From contig DASYIL010000102.1 of the NCBI GenBank assembly GCA_035997545.1, forward strand, positions 1-21,243: a stretch of DNA of 21,243 bases, read 5' to 3'. Position numbers and translations under genes: made by a program. Source of the stretch: GCA-003244245 sp035997545. GTDB lineage: Bacteria > Actinomycetota > Actinomycetes > Mycobacteriales > Pseudonocardiaceae. A model generated the notes under the pieces. It did no database searches. It was given only the letters and a program-made list of their open reading frames with translations, and was not told the DNA's origin. This document shows positions 16,233-21,243 of the stretch, one piece after another (positions within the stretch are counted from its first letter, which is position 1; every line of letters starts with the position of its first letter).

Positions 16233-16966
16233 CCACGCTGCTCTGGATGACCGTGCCGTACGTGGCGTTCACCTCGTTCGTGGTCGGCCACATCTGGCGC
16301 TACCGGCACGACCAGTTCGGTTGGACGACCCGGTCCTCTCAGATGTATGAGAGCCGGCTGCTTCGGCTGGGCAACCCGTTGTTCCACTTCGGGCTGCTGG
16401 CCGTGCTCTTCGGGCACGTGCTCGGCATCCTTATCCCGGCCAGCTGGACCGCGGCCCTGGGCGTGTCCGAGCATGCCTACCACTTGATGTCGGTGTCCTT
16501 CGGCACGTTGTCCGGTCTGGTCACGGTCGCCGGGCTGGCGATCCTGCTGTACCGGCGGGTCACCGTGTCAGCCGTGCGCAAGGCCACCACTACCAACGAC
16601 AAGGTCATGTACCTGCTGCTGACCGCCGCAGTCGTGACCGGGATGCTGAACACCGTGGGCAGCAATCTGATCGGCGGGGGCTATAACTACCGGGAGACGG
16701 TGTCACCCTGGTTCCGCAGCTTGTTCACCCTGTCTCCGCAACCGGAGCTGATGGTCGGCATCCCGATCAACTTCCAGGTCCACAACCTGGTCGTGCTCGC
16801 CTTGCTGGCCATCTGGCCCTACACCCGCCTGGTGCACGTGTTCAGCGCACCGCTGGGCTATCTGGTCCGACCCTACGTGGTCTACCGCAGCCGGGACACC
16901 CACCCAGGCGCGCCCCGCTACGCCCAAACCTGGGAGCAACCCACACCCTCTGGCCCACGCCGCTAG
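16229..16966 (+). CDS. narI: NarI, cytochrome b membrane anchor of nitrate reductase
   Basis: The product is 245 residues (family about 225-250). It oxidises menaquinol and passes electrons through two b haems to NarH. About five membrane spans are evident. The haem ligands are H53 and H63 (10 apart) and H185 and H203 (18 apart), the same spacings as E. coli NarI His56/66 and His187/205. The GTG start at 16229 overlaps the narJ stop and has GGGAGGA about six bases upstream; longer frames to 16088 run inside narJ. The C-terminal ~30 residues are polar and basic. It is the last gene of the operon; no nitrate transporter lies in the window. Confidence 0.96.
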   Translation: MTTLLWMTVPYVAFTSFVVGHIWRYRHDQFGWTTRSSQMYESRLLRLGNPLFHFGLLAVLFGHVLGILIPASWTAALGVSEHAYHLMSVSFGTLSGLVTVAGLAILLYRRVTVSAVRKATTTNDKVMYLLLTAAVVTGMLNTVGSNLIGGGYNYRETVSPWFRSLFTLSPQPELMVGIPINFQVHNLVVLALLAIWPYTRLVHVFSAPLGYLVRPYVVYRSRDTHPGAPRYAQTWEQPTPSGPRR

Positions 16967-16976
16967 CCTGCTCCCG

Positions 16977-17021
16977 CCTACACCTAGACGGCGCGGTCGT
17001 CATGATCGAGTCAAGTGTAGG
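16977..17021 (+). terminator. Candidate nar operon terminator
   Basis: CCTACAC (16977-16983) pairs with GTGTAGG (17015-17021), with an inner GACG/CGTC pair, and TTTT follows immediately. It lies 10 bases after the narI stop. The 31-base interior makes it a weaker stem than a classic terminator. Confidence 0.45.
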
Positions 17022-17248
17022 TTTTCGGGTCGTTCCTGATGGCGTACCTTGGACCTTGCTCGCTCCACAGCGCACCTGACCAGACCAGCACATATGCACT
17101 TCGCGTCACGGTCACCATGCATCGGCGTAGCGAGTGGCGGCGGTCGGCCAGTTTGACCGCGGGTCCCTGCGTGAGCTTGCGCGGACACCGGAAGCCGATC
17201 ACCACACGCCTCGTCGGGAGGGGGCGAAGCCCGGCTAGTGATATGAGA

Positions 17249-17401
17249 TCACAGCCCCCCAAGAGGGTTCCACCCAACAGAGAAACTGACAAGCGGTTTG
17301 CGACTAACGCCAGTCTTCAACTCGATACGATCGCTCTCACGATCGGTCAAGGAGCGGAACTCCTCCACCGAGTAGTGATCGCGGAGAACAGGTGGCGACA
17401 C
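17249..17401 (-). pseudogene. Truncated Schlafen/AlbA_2-domain (divergent AAA-4) gene remnant
   Basis: A 50-codon leftward frame starts at GTG 17401. It contains VEEFRSLTDRESDRIELKTG followed by V-S-R-K-P-L, which resembles the first ~40 residues of actinobacterial AlbA_2/Schlafen-type putative DNA-binding proteins (R-E-S-D-R-h-E-h-K-T-G). Intact relatives run to several hundred residues. Here similarity is lost after R-K-P-L, where a short unrelated tail leads to TGA at 17251-17249, so the gene is cut at about 17290. CATACT (17414-17409) ends seven bases before the GTG, the layout of a leaderless actinobacterial promoter. The family call is from motif memory; an independent short protein is less likely. 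Confidence 0.5.
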
Positions 17402-17573
17402 TGGGGACAGTATGCGATACTTGCGAAATCAGCCAGCGACGCCCCGCAAGTTTGACATAACCCGTAGCGGGGATCAGGGCCAACTCAATCTCGAACACCA
17501 CGGTGGCAAGACCCCACCGACGTCATGGTCCGCGTCCTGCAACGCATTTGCAGACGGGCCGGCGCGGCTCTCA

Positions 17574-17586
17574 GATCAAAATGATC
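17574..17586. repeat. 13-bp palindrome GATCA-AAA-TGATC
   Basis: 5-bp arms around AAA, immediately beside the larger inverted repeat at 17589-17650. In leftward RNA it supplies a short U-run after the larger stem, which helps the terminator reading of the pair. Confidence 0.4.
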
Positions 17587-17588
17587 AC

Positions 17589-17650
17589 GCATTCTGGATG
17601 CCGAATGCACCTATCGATGGGTCGATTACTGCAGTCTGCATCCAGAATGC
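17589..17650. repeat. Inverted repeat with perfect 13-bp arms downstream of the esterase gene
   Basis: GCATTCTGGATGC (17589-17601) and GCATCCAGAATGC (17638-17650) are perfect inverse copies 36 bases apart. Each arm is itself partly palindromic; the right copy extends to TCTGCAT-CCAGA-ATGCAGA. The left end lies 77 bases and the right end 16 bases past the esterase stop (leftward), so it may act as its terminator. The self-symmetry of each arm would also suit paired operators for a dimeric regulator of the GntR type. Confidence 0.6.
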
Positions 17651-17666
17651 AGAGGGAGGGGTGCTG

Positions 17667-18407
17667 CTACGGCGTGATGTCGGGTAGGTTCGTTCGCCAC
17701 TCGGGCGGGCAGGTGGAGTTGAGTCCGTCCTTCACCGCTTTGTAGATGACGGCGTTACGCGGTTCGGCGCCATGCGGCCCGCCGTCGATCAGTGGCAGGC
17801 AGGCGCCGTGGTCGAGTGGGTGCCACGTGCCGCTGGCTTCTTCGGCGTGTGCCTGCTTGCTGGCGATGGAGGTGTAGTGGATCCGGCCGGGTGTGTCGTC
17901 GCCGCGGTTGAGGCTCTGCAGGATCGGGCCGTACGGACACTGGTCAGGGACGAGGAAACAGCCGTTAGGGTTGCCGTGTTGGGGCGTGCCGAACGCGGTG
18001 TAGCTCGCCACGTACGGTAGGCCGCCCAAGATCTTGATGTAGTAGCGTGCGGACAGCCCGCCCATGCTGTGCCCGACCAGGTGCACCTTCGACGCTCCGG
18101 TCGCGGCCCGGATCTGGTCGACCTTGGCTCTGATCTTCTTCCCGTTGAGTGCGGTGTCGATCCCGGGGAAGCCGAGATCAACGGTGTAGGGCCGGTATCC
18201 GTCGGAGATGAGCCAGCCGACCATCTCGTTGAAATCGGCCGGTGAGCCGACCCCGCCGTGTACGAGCAACACCGGGTAGCCGGTATCGGCACGCCCCGGC
18301 GCTGGTGAGACCACGGCCGTCGCCGCGAGCAGAGCTAGCGTGGCCAGCACCACGCGCACCGCCACTCCCTGCGGATGTCGCGAACCGCCGCAGCCCCCAG
18401 CGCGCAT
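17667..18407 (-). CDS. Secreted lipase/esterase of the alpha/beta-hydrolase fold (lipase class 2-like)
   Basis: The product is 246 residues. A signal peptide is visible: a basic start, hydrophobic VRVVLATLALLAATAVV, and a probable cut after A40 (GRA-DTG). The oxyanion strand L-L-V-H-G-G is at 47-52 and the nucleophile elbow G-H-S-M-G-G has S114. C150, C157, C203 and C233 could form disulphides outside the cell. The catalytic Asp and His cannot be assigned with certainty. It resembles small secreted actinobacterial lipases that hydrolyse carboxyl esters. AGGAAGGA about six bases before ATG 18407 supports the start. A TTGACA hexamer (18496-18491) lies upstream but without a good -10. It sits between the nar and nir clusters on the nir strand with a 197-bp gap after the chelatase, so it is probably its own unit with no visible link to nitrogen metabolism. 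Confidence 0.85.
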   Translation of the reverse strand: MRAGGCGGSRHPQGVAVRVVLATLALLAATAVVSPAPGRADTGYPVLLVHGGVGSPADFNEMVGWLISDGYRPYTVDLGFPGIDTALNGKKIRAKVDQIRAATGASKVHLVGHSMGGLSARYYIKILGGLPYVASYTAFGTPQHGNPNGCFLVPDQCPYGPILQSLNRGDDTPGRIHYTSIASKQAHAEEASGTWHPLDHGACLPLIDGGPHGAEPRNAVIYKAVKDGLNSTCPPEWRTNLPDITP

Positions 18408-18527
18408 GTCAATCCTTCCTCGATCTTGGAAACCGGCAGGCGGACCCTACTCCCCGAGCAGCAGACCGCTCGCCCCACTGCCCAAGATCGTGTCAAGAAT
18501 GATCAGTCGCCGACGGGTTAGATCGGA

Positions 18528-18543
18528 ACGTCGAAACCGACGT
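18528..18543. terminator. Small stem-loop downstream of the chelatase gene
   Basis: ACGTCG and CGACGT pair around AAAC, 62 bases past the chelatase stop in the leftward direction. It is a weak terminator candidate for the nir-sirohaem operon. Confidence 0.3.
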
Positions 18544-18604
18544 AGAGGTCCGGCTGGGCGGTGGCCACGATCAGCCCGGCGGATCGGCGTCGACCTTCAC
18601 GCAT

Positions 18605-19336
18605 TCATGCGCTGCGGAGCACCGCGCCTGCACCGGCGAGATGGACCAGCCGGTCGACCACCCCTGGATGCACGCCCAGTGGCGCGGCCACCACATCGGC
18701 CCCCGACAAGTCAAGCCTGCTATGGAACAACCCAGGGGCCAGCAGCCACGAGGCCACCGCGACCCTGGGCTCCCCGGCCGCCCGCAGTCCTGCGACCAGG
18801 GCCGTCACCGAAGGGGTTCCGGTGGCGACGAACCCGACCCGAACCCGGCAGCCGACCTGGCCGGACAGCTGAACTGCCGCGGCCCGCACATCAGCTACCG
18901 CACGCTGGTCCGATGAGCCCGCGGCGGCCAGCACCACCGCGTCACCGCGGCGCCAGCCTGCCGCGCGCAGCCGGTCCCCCATCGCGCCCACCAGCAGCGG
19001 GTGCGGCCCGAGGGCACCGGTGACGGTGACGTCGGACCGGCCGGCGGCGGCCACTTCCCGTGGCACATCGGTCCGCACGTGATACCCGGAGGTCAGAAAC
19101 GCCGGAACGATGGTGACCGCGCCGGGCGCGCCAGCGACCACCTCGCGCACCGCCGGGCCGAGCACATCGACGAAGGCGAGCAGCACCGATCTGCCGGGCA
19201 GCCGAGCGCGCAGCGCAGTCACCAGCTGGCGCGCCACCACGACACCAGCAGGGTCTCGGGTGCCGTGTGCGGCCACGACGACGGTGTGCGCAGTGCCCCT
19301 GTGAGTGGCGATGGGAGCTATAGCCTGCATCGCCAC
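18605..19336 (-). CDS. Sirohydrochlorin chelatase (CbiX/SirB type), for sirohaem
   Basis: The product is 243 residues with two CbiX-like halves. The N-terminal half has V-V-A-A-H-G-T-R-D (H24) and S-G-Y-H-V-R-T-D-V-P (H86), the metal-handling histidines of SirB-type enzymes. The C-terminal half has A-A-A-G-S-S-D where the second H-G would be, and H205 in L-F-H-S-R-L. The context with nirBD points to iron insertion into sirohydrochlorin to give sirohaem, rather than cobalt for cobalamin. It corresponds in size and setting to the mycobacterial chelatase beside the HemD-winged-helix gene near nirBD. The start is uncertain: GTG 19336 or ATG 19330. Both lie in one arm of the palindrome at 19301-19340, and GAGGG about 13 bases before the GTG is the only ribosome-site candidate. 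Only 16 bp separate it from the upstream gene. Confidence 0.88.
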   Translation of the reverse strand: MAMQAIAPIATHRGTAHTVVVAAHGTRDPAGVVVARQLVTALRARLPGRSVLLAFVDVLGPAVREVVAGAPGAVTIVPAFLTSGYHVRTDVPREVAAAGRSDVTVTGALGPHPLLVGAMGDRLRAAGWRRGDAVVLAAAGSSDQRAVADVRAAAVQLSGQVGCRVRVGFVATGTPSVTALVAGLRAAGEPRVAVASWLLAPGLFHSRLDLSGADVVAAPLGVHPGVVDRLVHLAGAGAVLRSA

Positions 19337-19340
19337 TCAC
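19301..19340. repeat. 13-bp-arm palindrome covering the chelatase start codon
   Basis: GTGAGTGGCGATG (19301-19313) and CATCGCCACTCAC (19328-19340) pair perfectly. The 14-base centre contains GCTATAGC, itself a perfect palindrome. The ends GTGAGTG...CACTCAC are the same as those of the adnB palindrome, pointing to a shared repeat family. The repeat forms the first 10-12 codons of the chelatase and could fold over its start codon. Confidence 0.85.
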
Positions 19341-19352
19341 GGGTTGACGCCC

Positions 19353-20495
19353 TCACCGGCAGTCCCCCGGATCCAGAGCCAGCCGGTAGCCCCGCTTGAC
19401 CACGGTCTGCACCAACCGTGGGACGCCCAGTGCGGCACGCAGGCGGGCCACCGCGGTCTCCACCGCGTGCTCGTCGTCACCGGCCGCGGGCATCACGGAG
19501 AGCAGGTCGGCTCGTGGCACTACCCGACCGGGCCGGGTCGCCAGCAGCCGCAGCAGCGCCATCGGGGTCGGCGGCACGGTGCGCAGAACCCCGTCGACGA
19601 CCGCGGCATGCCCGCGCAGCTCCAATACATGACCGGCGACCGGCCAGCGTGGCGCCCGAGCCGGCAGCGTCTCAACCAGCGTGCGGACCAGCGCGCCGAT
19701 CCGGGAGCGCTCCGGCCGCACAGTAGGCACATCTCGGGCCACCAGCGGACCCGCCGTGACCGGCCCGACGCAGGCAGCGACCACCTCCCGGCGTAGGCGG
19801 TGCAGCAACGGCTCCAGCACACCGAGCTCGTCGGCTCGGCGGAGCATGCTGGCCGCGGCAGGAGCGCTGGTGAAACTGACCGCGTCGACAGCACCGTCCA
19901 GAATTGCCGCGAGTAGCCGGTCCAGCGGAGCGAGGTCATCGGGCGCCACCCACCGGTAGACCGGCACCTGTATCACCTGTGCACCCGCGCAGTCCAGCGC
20001 GTCGACAAAGTCCGGCAGCGGCTCGCCGTGCAACTGCACGGCGACTCGCACCCCTTCCAGATCACCGGCCAACAGGTGCTCCAACACCTCGGCTGAGGAC
20101 TCCGACGGAGGCGACCAGGCGTCGGTCAGACCCGCCGCTCGGACCGCGCCGCGCGACTTGGGGCCCCGGGACAGCAGGGTGGCGCGGCGCAGCGCCGCAA
20201 TCAGCGCCTCGCCCAGCCCCCATCCGTCGGCGGCCTCCACCCAACCGCGGAATCCGATGCCGGTGGTGATCACGGCGACGTCAGGCGGGTGGCCGATCAA
20301 CTGCTCGGTGGCGGCGTGCAGTTCGGTGTCATCGGCCACCGGCACGATCCGGATCGCCGGGGCGTGCAGCACCTCGGCACCTCGGCGCTCCAGCAGGTTA
20401 CCCAGCTCTTCGGCGCGCCGTGCGGCGGTGACACCGACGGTGAATCCCGCCAGCGGTAGTGGCTCGGGCCGCCGCTCCAGCGACGACGCGGTCAT
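19353..20495 (-). CDS. Uroporphyrinogen-III synthase fused to an OmpR-type winged helix
   Basis: The product is 380 residues. Residues about 15-270 form a HemD domain (starting L-A-G-F-T-V-G-V-T-A-A-R-R-A-E-E, with D-A-V-S-F-T-S-A-P-A-A near 205-215). This fold converts hydroxymethylbilane to uroporphyrinogen III, the precursor of sirohaem. Residues about 285-378 look like a Trans_Reg_C winged helix (V-x-P-T-P-M-A-L-L-R-L-L, R-A-D-L-L-S-V-M, A-V-E-T-A-V-A-R-L-R, and wing T-V-V-K-R-G-Y-R-L). The same fusion occurs in mycobacteria next to the chelatase and near nirBD, where it has been annotated as a possible regulator. GGAGG lies eight bases before ATG 20495. It could be an enzyme, a tetrapyrrole-responsive regulator or both. 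There are 82 bp to nirD upstream and 16 bp to the chelatase. Confidence 0.9.
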   Translation of the reverse strand: MTASSLERRPEPLPLAGFTVGVTAARRAEELGNLLERRGAEVLHAPAIRIVPVADDTELHAATEQLIGHPPDVAVITTGIGFRGWVEAADGWGLGEALIAALRRATLLSRGPKSRGAVRAAGLTDAWSPPSESSAEVLEHLLAGDLEGVRVAVQLHGEPLPDFVDALDCAGAQVIQVPVYRWVAPDDLAPLDRLLAAILDGAVDAVSFTSAPAAASMLRRADELGVLEPLLHRLRREVVAACVGPVTAGPLVARDVPTVRPERSRIGALVRTLVETLPARAPRWPVAGHVLELRGHAAVVDGVLRTVPPTPMALLRLLATRPGRVVPRADLLSVMPAAGDDEHAVETAVARLRAALGVPRLVQTVVKRGYRLALDPGDCR

Positions 20496-20577
20496 ACCGA
20501 CGCCTCCGCGAAACAGCGCTCACCAGCGCGCGACACACCGGGCATCAGGTGCGGACACGCCGGGTGGGGGGGAGCGG

Positions 20578-20937
20578 TCACGGGGGTCCGACCTCCACGA
20601 TCCCGTCGACTACCCGGACTGGATACGTCGGCACCGAGACGCTCGGGTCGTCCTGGCATACCCCGGTGGCGAGCTCGAACACCTGCTTGTAGATCGGCGA
20701 GGCCACCGTCGGCCGGCCACCGCGGTCCCCGACGATCCCCCGGGAGAGCACCGAGGCGCTGCTGAACGGATCCAGGTTGGACAGTGCGAACAGCGCGCCG
20801 TCATGGGTGCGGAACACCGCCACCGCAACACCATTAACCAGCGCCGCTACCCCCCGTTCCGGGATGATGTCGTCGTAGCGGCACACCACGATCCAGTGCG
20901 CCGCCGCCTCCGCGGGGAGAATTACGTCGGCGGTCAT
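20578..20937 (-). CDS. nirD: NirD, small subunit of NADH-dependent assimilatory nitrite reductase
   Basis: The product is 119 residues (family about 105-120). It has a Rieske-like fold but lacks the C-x-H and C-x2-H cluster ligands, as is normal for NirD. Recognisable segments are the N-terminal H-W-I-V-V-C-R-Y-D-D-I, V-A-V-F-R-T-H-D-G-A-L-F-A-L-S-N-L-D-P-F, A-S-P-I-Y-K-Q-V-F-E-L-A-T-G and the terminal Y-P-V-R-V-V-D-G-I-V-E-V. It partners NirB to reduce nitrite to ammonium in the cytoplasm. The ATG at 20937 overlaps the nirB stop (ATGA), indicating coupled translation. Confidence 0.95.
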   Translation of the reverse strand: MTADVILPAEAAAHWIVVCRYDDIIPERGVAALVNGVAVAVFRTHDGALFALSNLDPFSSASVLSRGIVGDRGGRPTVASPIYKQVFELATGVCQDDPSVSVPTYPVRVVDGIVEVGPP

Positions 20938-21243
20938 CTCACCACCGCCAGCTTCGGTCCGGAGATCAGAACCGGTTGGCCGGGCCGACGATGAGCAGGG
21001 GTTGGCTGGCCACGCTCCTGGACGAACTCGACGGTCGGATCGGGTTCACCCGGGGCGTTGACGAACGAGGTGAACCGGGCCACCTTGTCGGGATCCTCCA
21101 GCACACCGCGCCACTCGTCGGAGTAGGCCGCCACGTGCGCCTCCATTGCCGCGTCGAGCTCCGCGCAGATCCCGAGCGAGTCGTGCACGATCACGTCACG
21201 CAGGTGGTCCAGGCCGCCTTCCATCTCCTCCAACCACGGCGCG
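20934..21243 (-). CDS. nirB: NirB C-terminus, large subunit of assimilatory nitrite reductase (cut by edge)
   Basis: About 102 C-terminal residues are visible, open to the right edge. The segment A-P-W-L-E-E-M-E-G-G-L-D-H-L-R-D-V-I-V-H-D followed by L-D-A-A-M-E-A-H-V-A-A-Y-x-D-E-W and the F-x-x-F-V-N-A end are typical of the NirB C-terminal tail. The FAD, NADH, sirohaem and [4Fe-4S] domains lie outside the window. The stop overlaps nirD by 4 bp. NirB needs sirohaem, which the two downstream genes help to make. The promoter, and any GlnR site for this operon, lies beyond the edge. Confidence 0.9.
   Translation of the reverse strand, partial: APWLEEMEGGLDHLRDVIVHDSLGICAELDAAMEAHVAAYSDEWRGVLEDPDKVARFTSFVNAPGEPDPTVEFVQERGQPTPAHRRPGQPVLISGPKLAVVR

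Larger units (their letters stand above)
16967..17666. other. 700-bp gene-poor region between nar and the esterase
   Basis: This stretch holds the possible nar terminator, a truncated Schlafen/AlbA_2-type gene (17249-17401) with an apparent promoter, and inverted repeats at 17442-17472, 17574-17586 and 17589-17650. Base composition is less GC-rich in 17240-17460 than in neighbouring genes. 17022-17248 shows nothing I can name. The pattern fits a decayed insertion site. Confidence 0.6.

Noticed and set aside
17008..17016. GAGTCAAGT shared between 172-180 and 17008-17016 as possible element ends
   Set aside because: Nine bases only, with unrelated flanks and no matching partner ends; easily chance.
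17011..17292. 93-codon leftward ORF that could be an insertion-sequence remnant
   Set aside because: No transposase motif could be identified; overlapping short frames on both strands look equally non-coding.
17039..17455. 138-codon rightward ORF antisense to the Schlafen/AlbA_2 remnant
   Set aside because: No motif or ribosome site; the antisense frame gives the recognisable R-E-S-D-R-I-E-L-K-T-G segment.
17442..17472. CCCCGC/GCGGGG inverted repeat containing TTGACA
   Set aside because: Six-base GC arms are common in this DNA, and no -10 lies at a proper distance from the TTGACA.
1..21243. tRNA, rRNA, CRISPR array, phage or toxin-antitoxin genes
   Set aside because: No cloverleaf, rRNA-like block, spaced direct repeats or corresponding protein families were seen while reading both strands.

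Overview
The window is high-GC actinobacterial DNA. Coding genes have strong G/C third-position bias, starts are often GTG, and genes overlap by 4 bp. An AdnA-AdnB helicase-nuclease pair (an actinobacterial double-strand-break enzyme), a mycobacterial-type NarGHJI and a HemD-winged-helix fusion beside a CbiX/SirB chelatase all resemble the mycobacterial versions. Palindromic repeats beginning GTGAGTG suggest the Pseudonocardiaceae side of the group, but that placement is inference.

Layout. (1) 1-2400 is an accessory patch. It holds the start of a leftward gene cut by the edge, a 534-residue leftward protein of a widespread uncharacterised actinobacterial family with a winged-helix-like C-terminus, a strong hairpin, and a 96-residue precursor-like Gly-rich protein. 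(2) 2664-9124 is adnB and adnA, leftward, overlapping by ATGA. A perfect 46-bp palindrome lies in frame inside adnB. Divergent from adnA is a short alkyltransferase-like gene (9171-9458) with Trp in place of the catalytic Cys. (3) 9459-10087 is a 629-bp regulatory region with four GlnR-type half-sites at exact 11-bp spacing and several hairpins. (4) 10088-16966 is narG-narH-narJ-narI, rightward, each junction a 4-bp start/stop overlap. (5) 16967-17666 has no intact gene. It holds a possible terminator, a 50-codon remnant of a Schlafen/AlbA_2-type gene and a 13-bp-arm inverted repeat. (6) 17667-18407 is a secreted lipase/esterase, leftward. (7) 18605-21243 is a leftward nitrite/sirohaem cluster: nirB (C-terminus only), nirD, a HemD-winged-helix protein and a CbiX/SirB chelatase whose start codon lies inside a second palindrome.

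How they fit together. NarGHJI reduces nitrate to nitrite. NirBD would reduce nitrite to ammonium and needs sirohaem, whose synthesis passes through uroporphyrinogen III (HemD domain) and ferrochelation (CbiX/SirB). The GlnR-like array suggests the nar operon is wired to nitrogen status, i.e. nitrate assimilation as well as or instead of respiration. AdnAB plus the alkyltransferase-like protein form a separate DNA-repair block.

The most interesting items are the two palindromic repeats sharing GTGAGTG...CACTCAC ends (one translated inside adnB, one over the chelatase start), the GlnR array before nar, and the orphan precursor-like peptide gene. I did not find a complete new multi-gene system. 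All family assignments are by recognition of motifs, not by database search.
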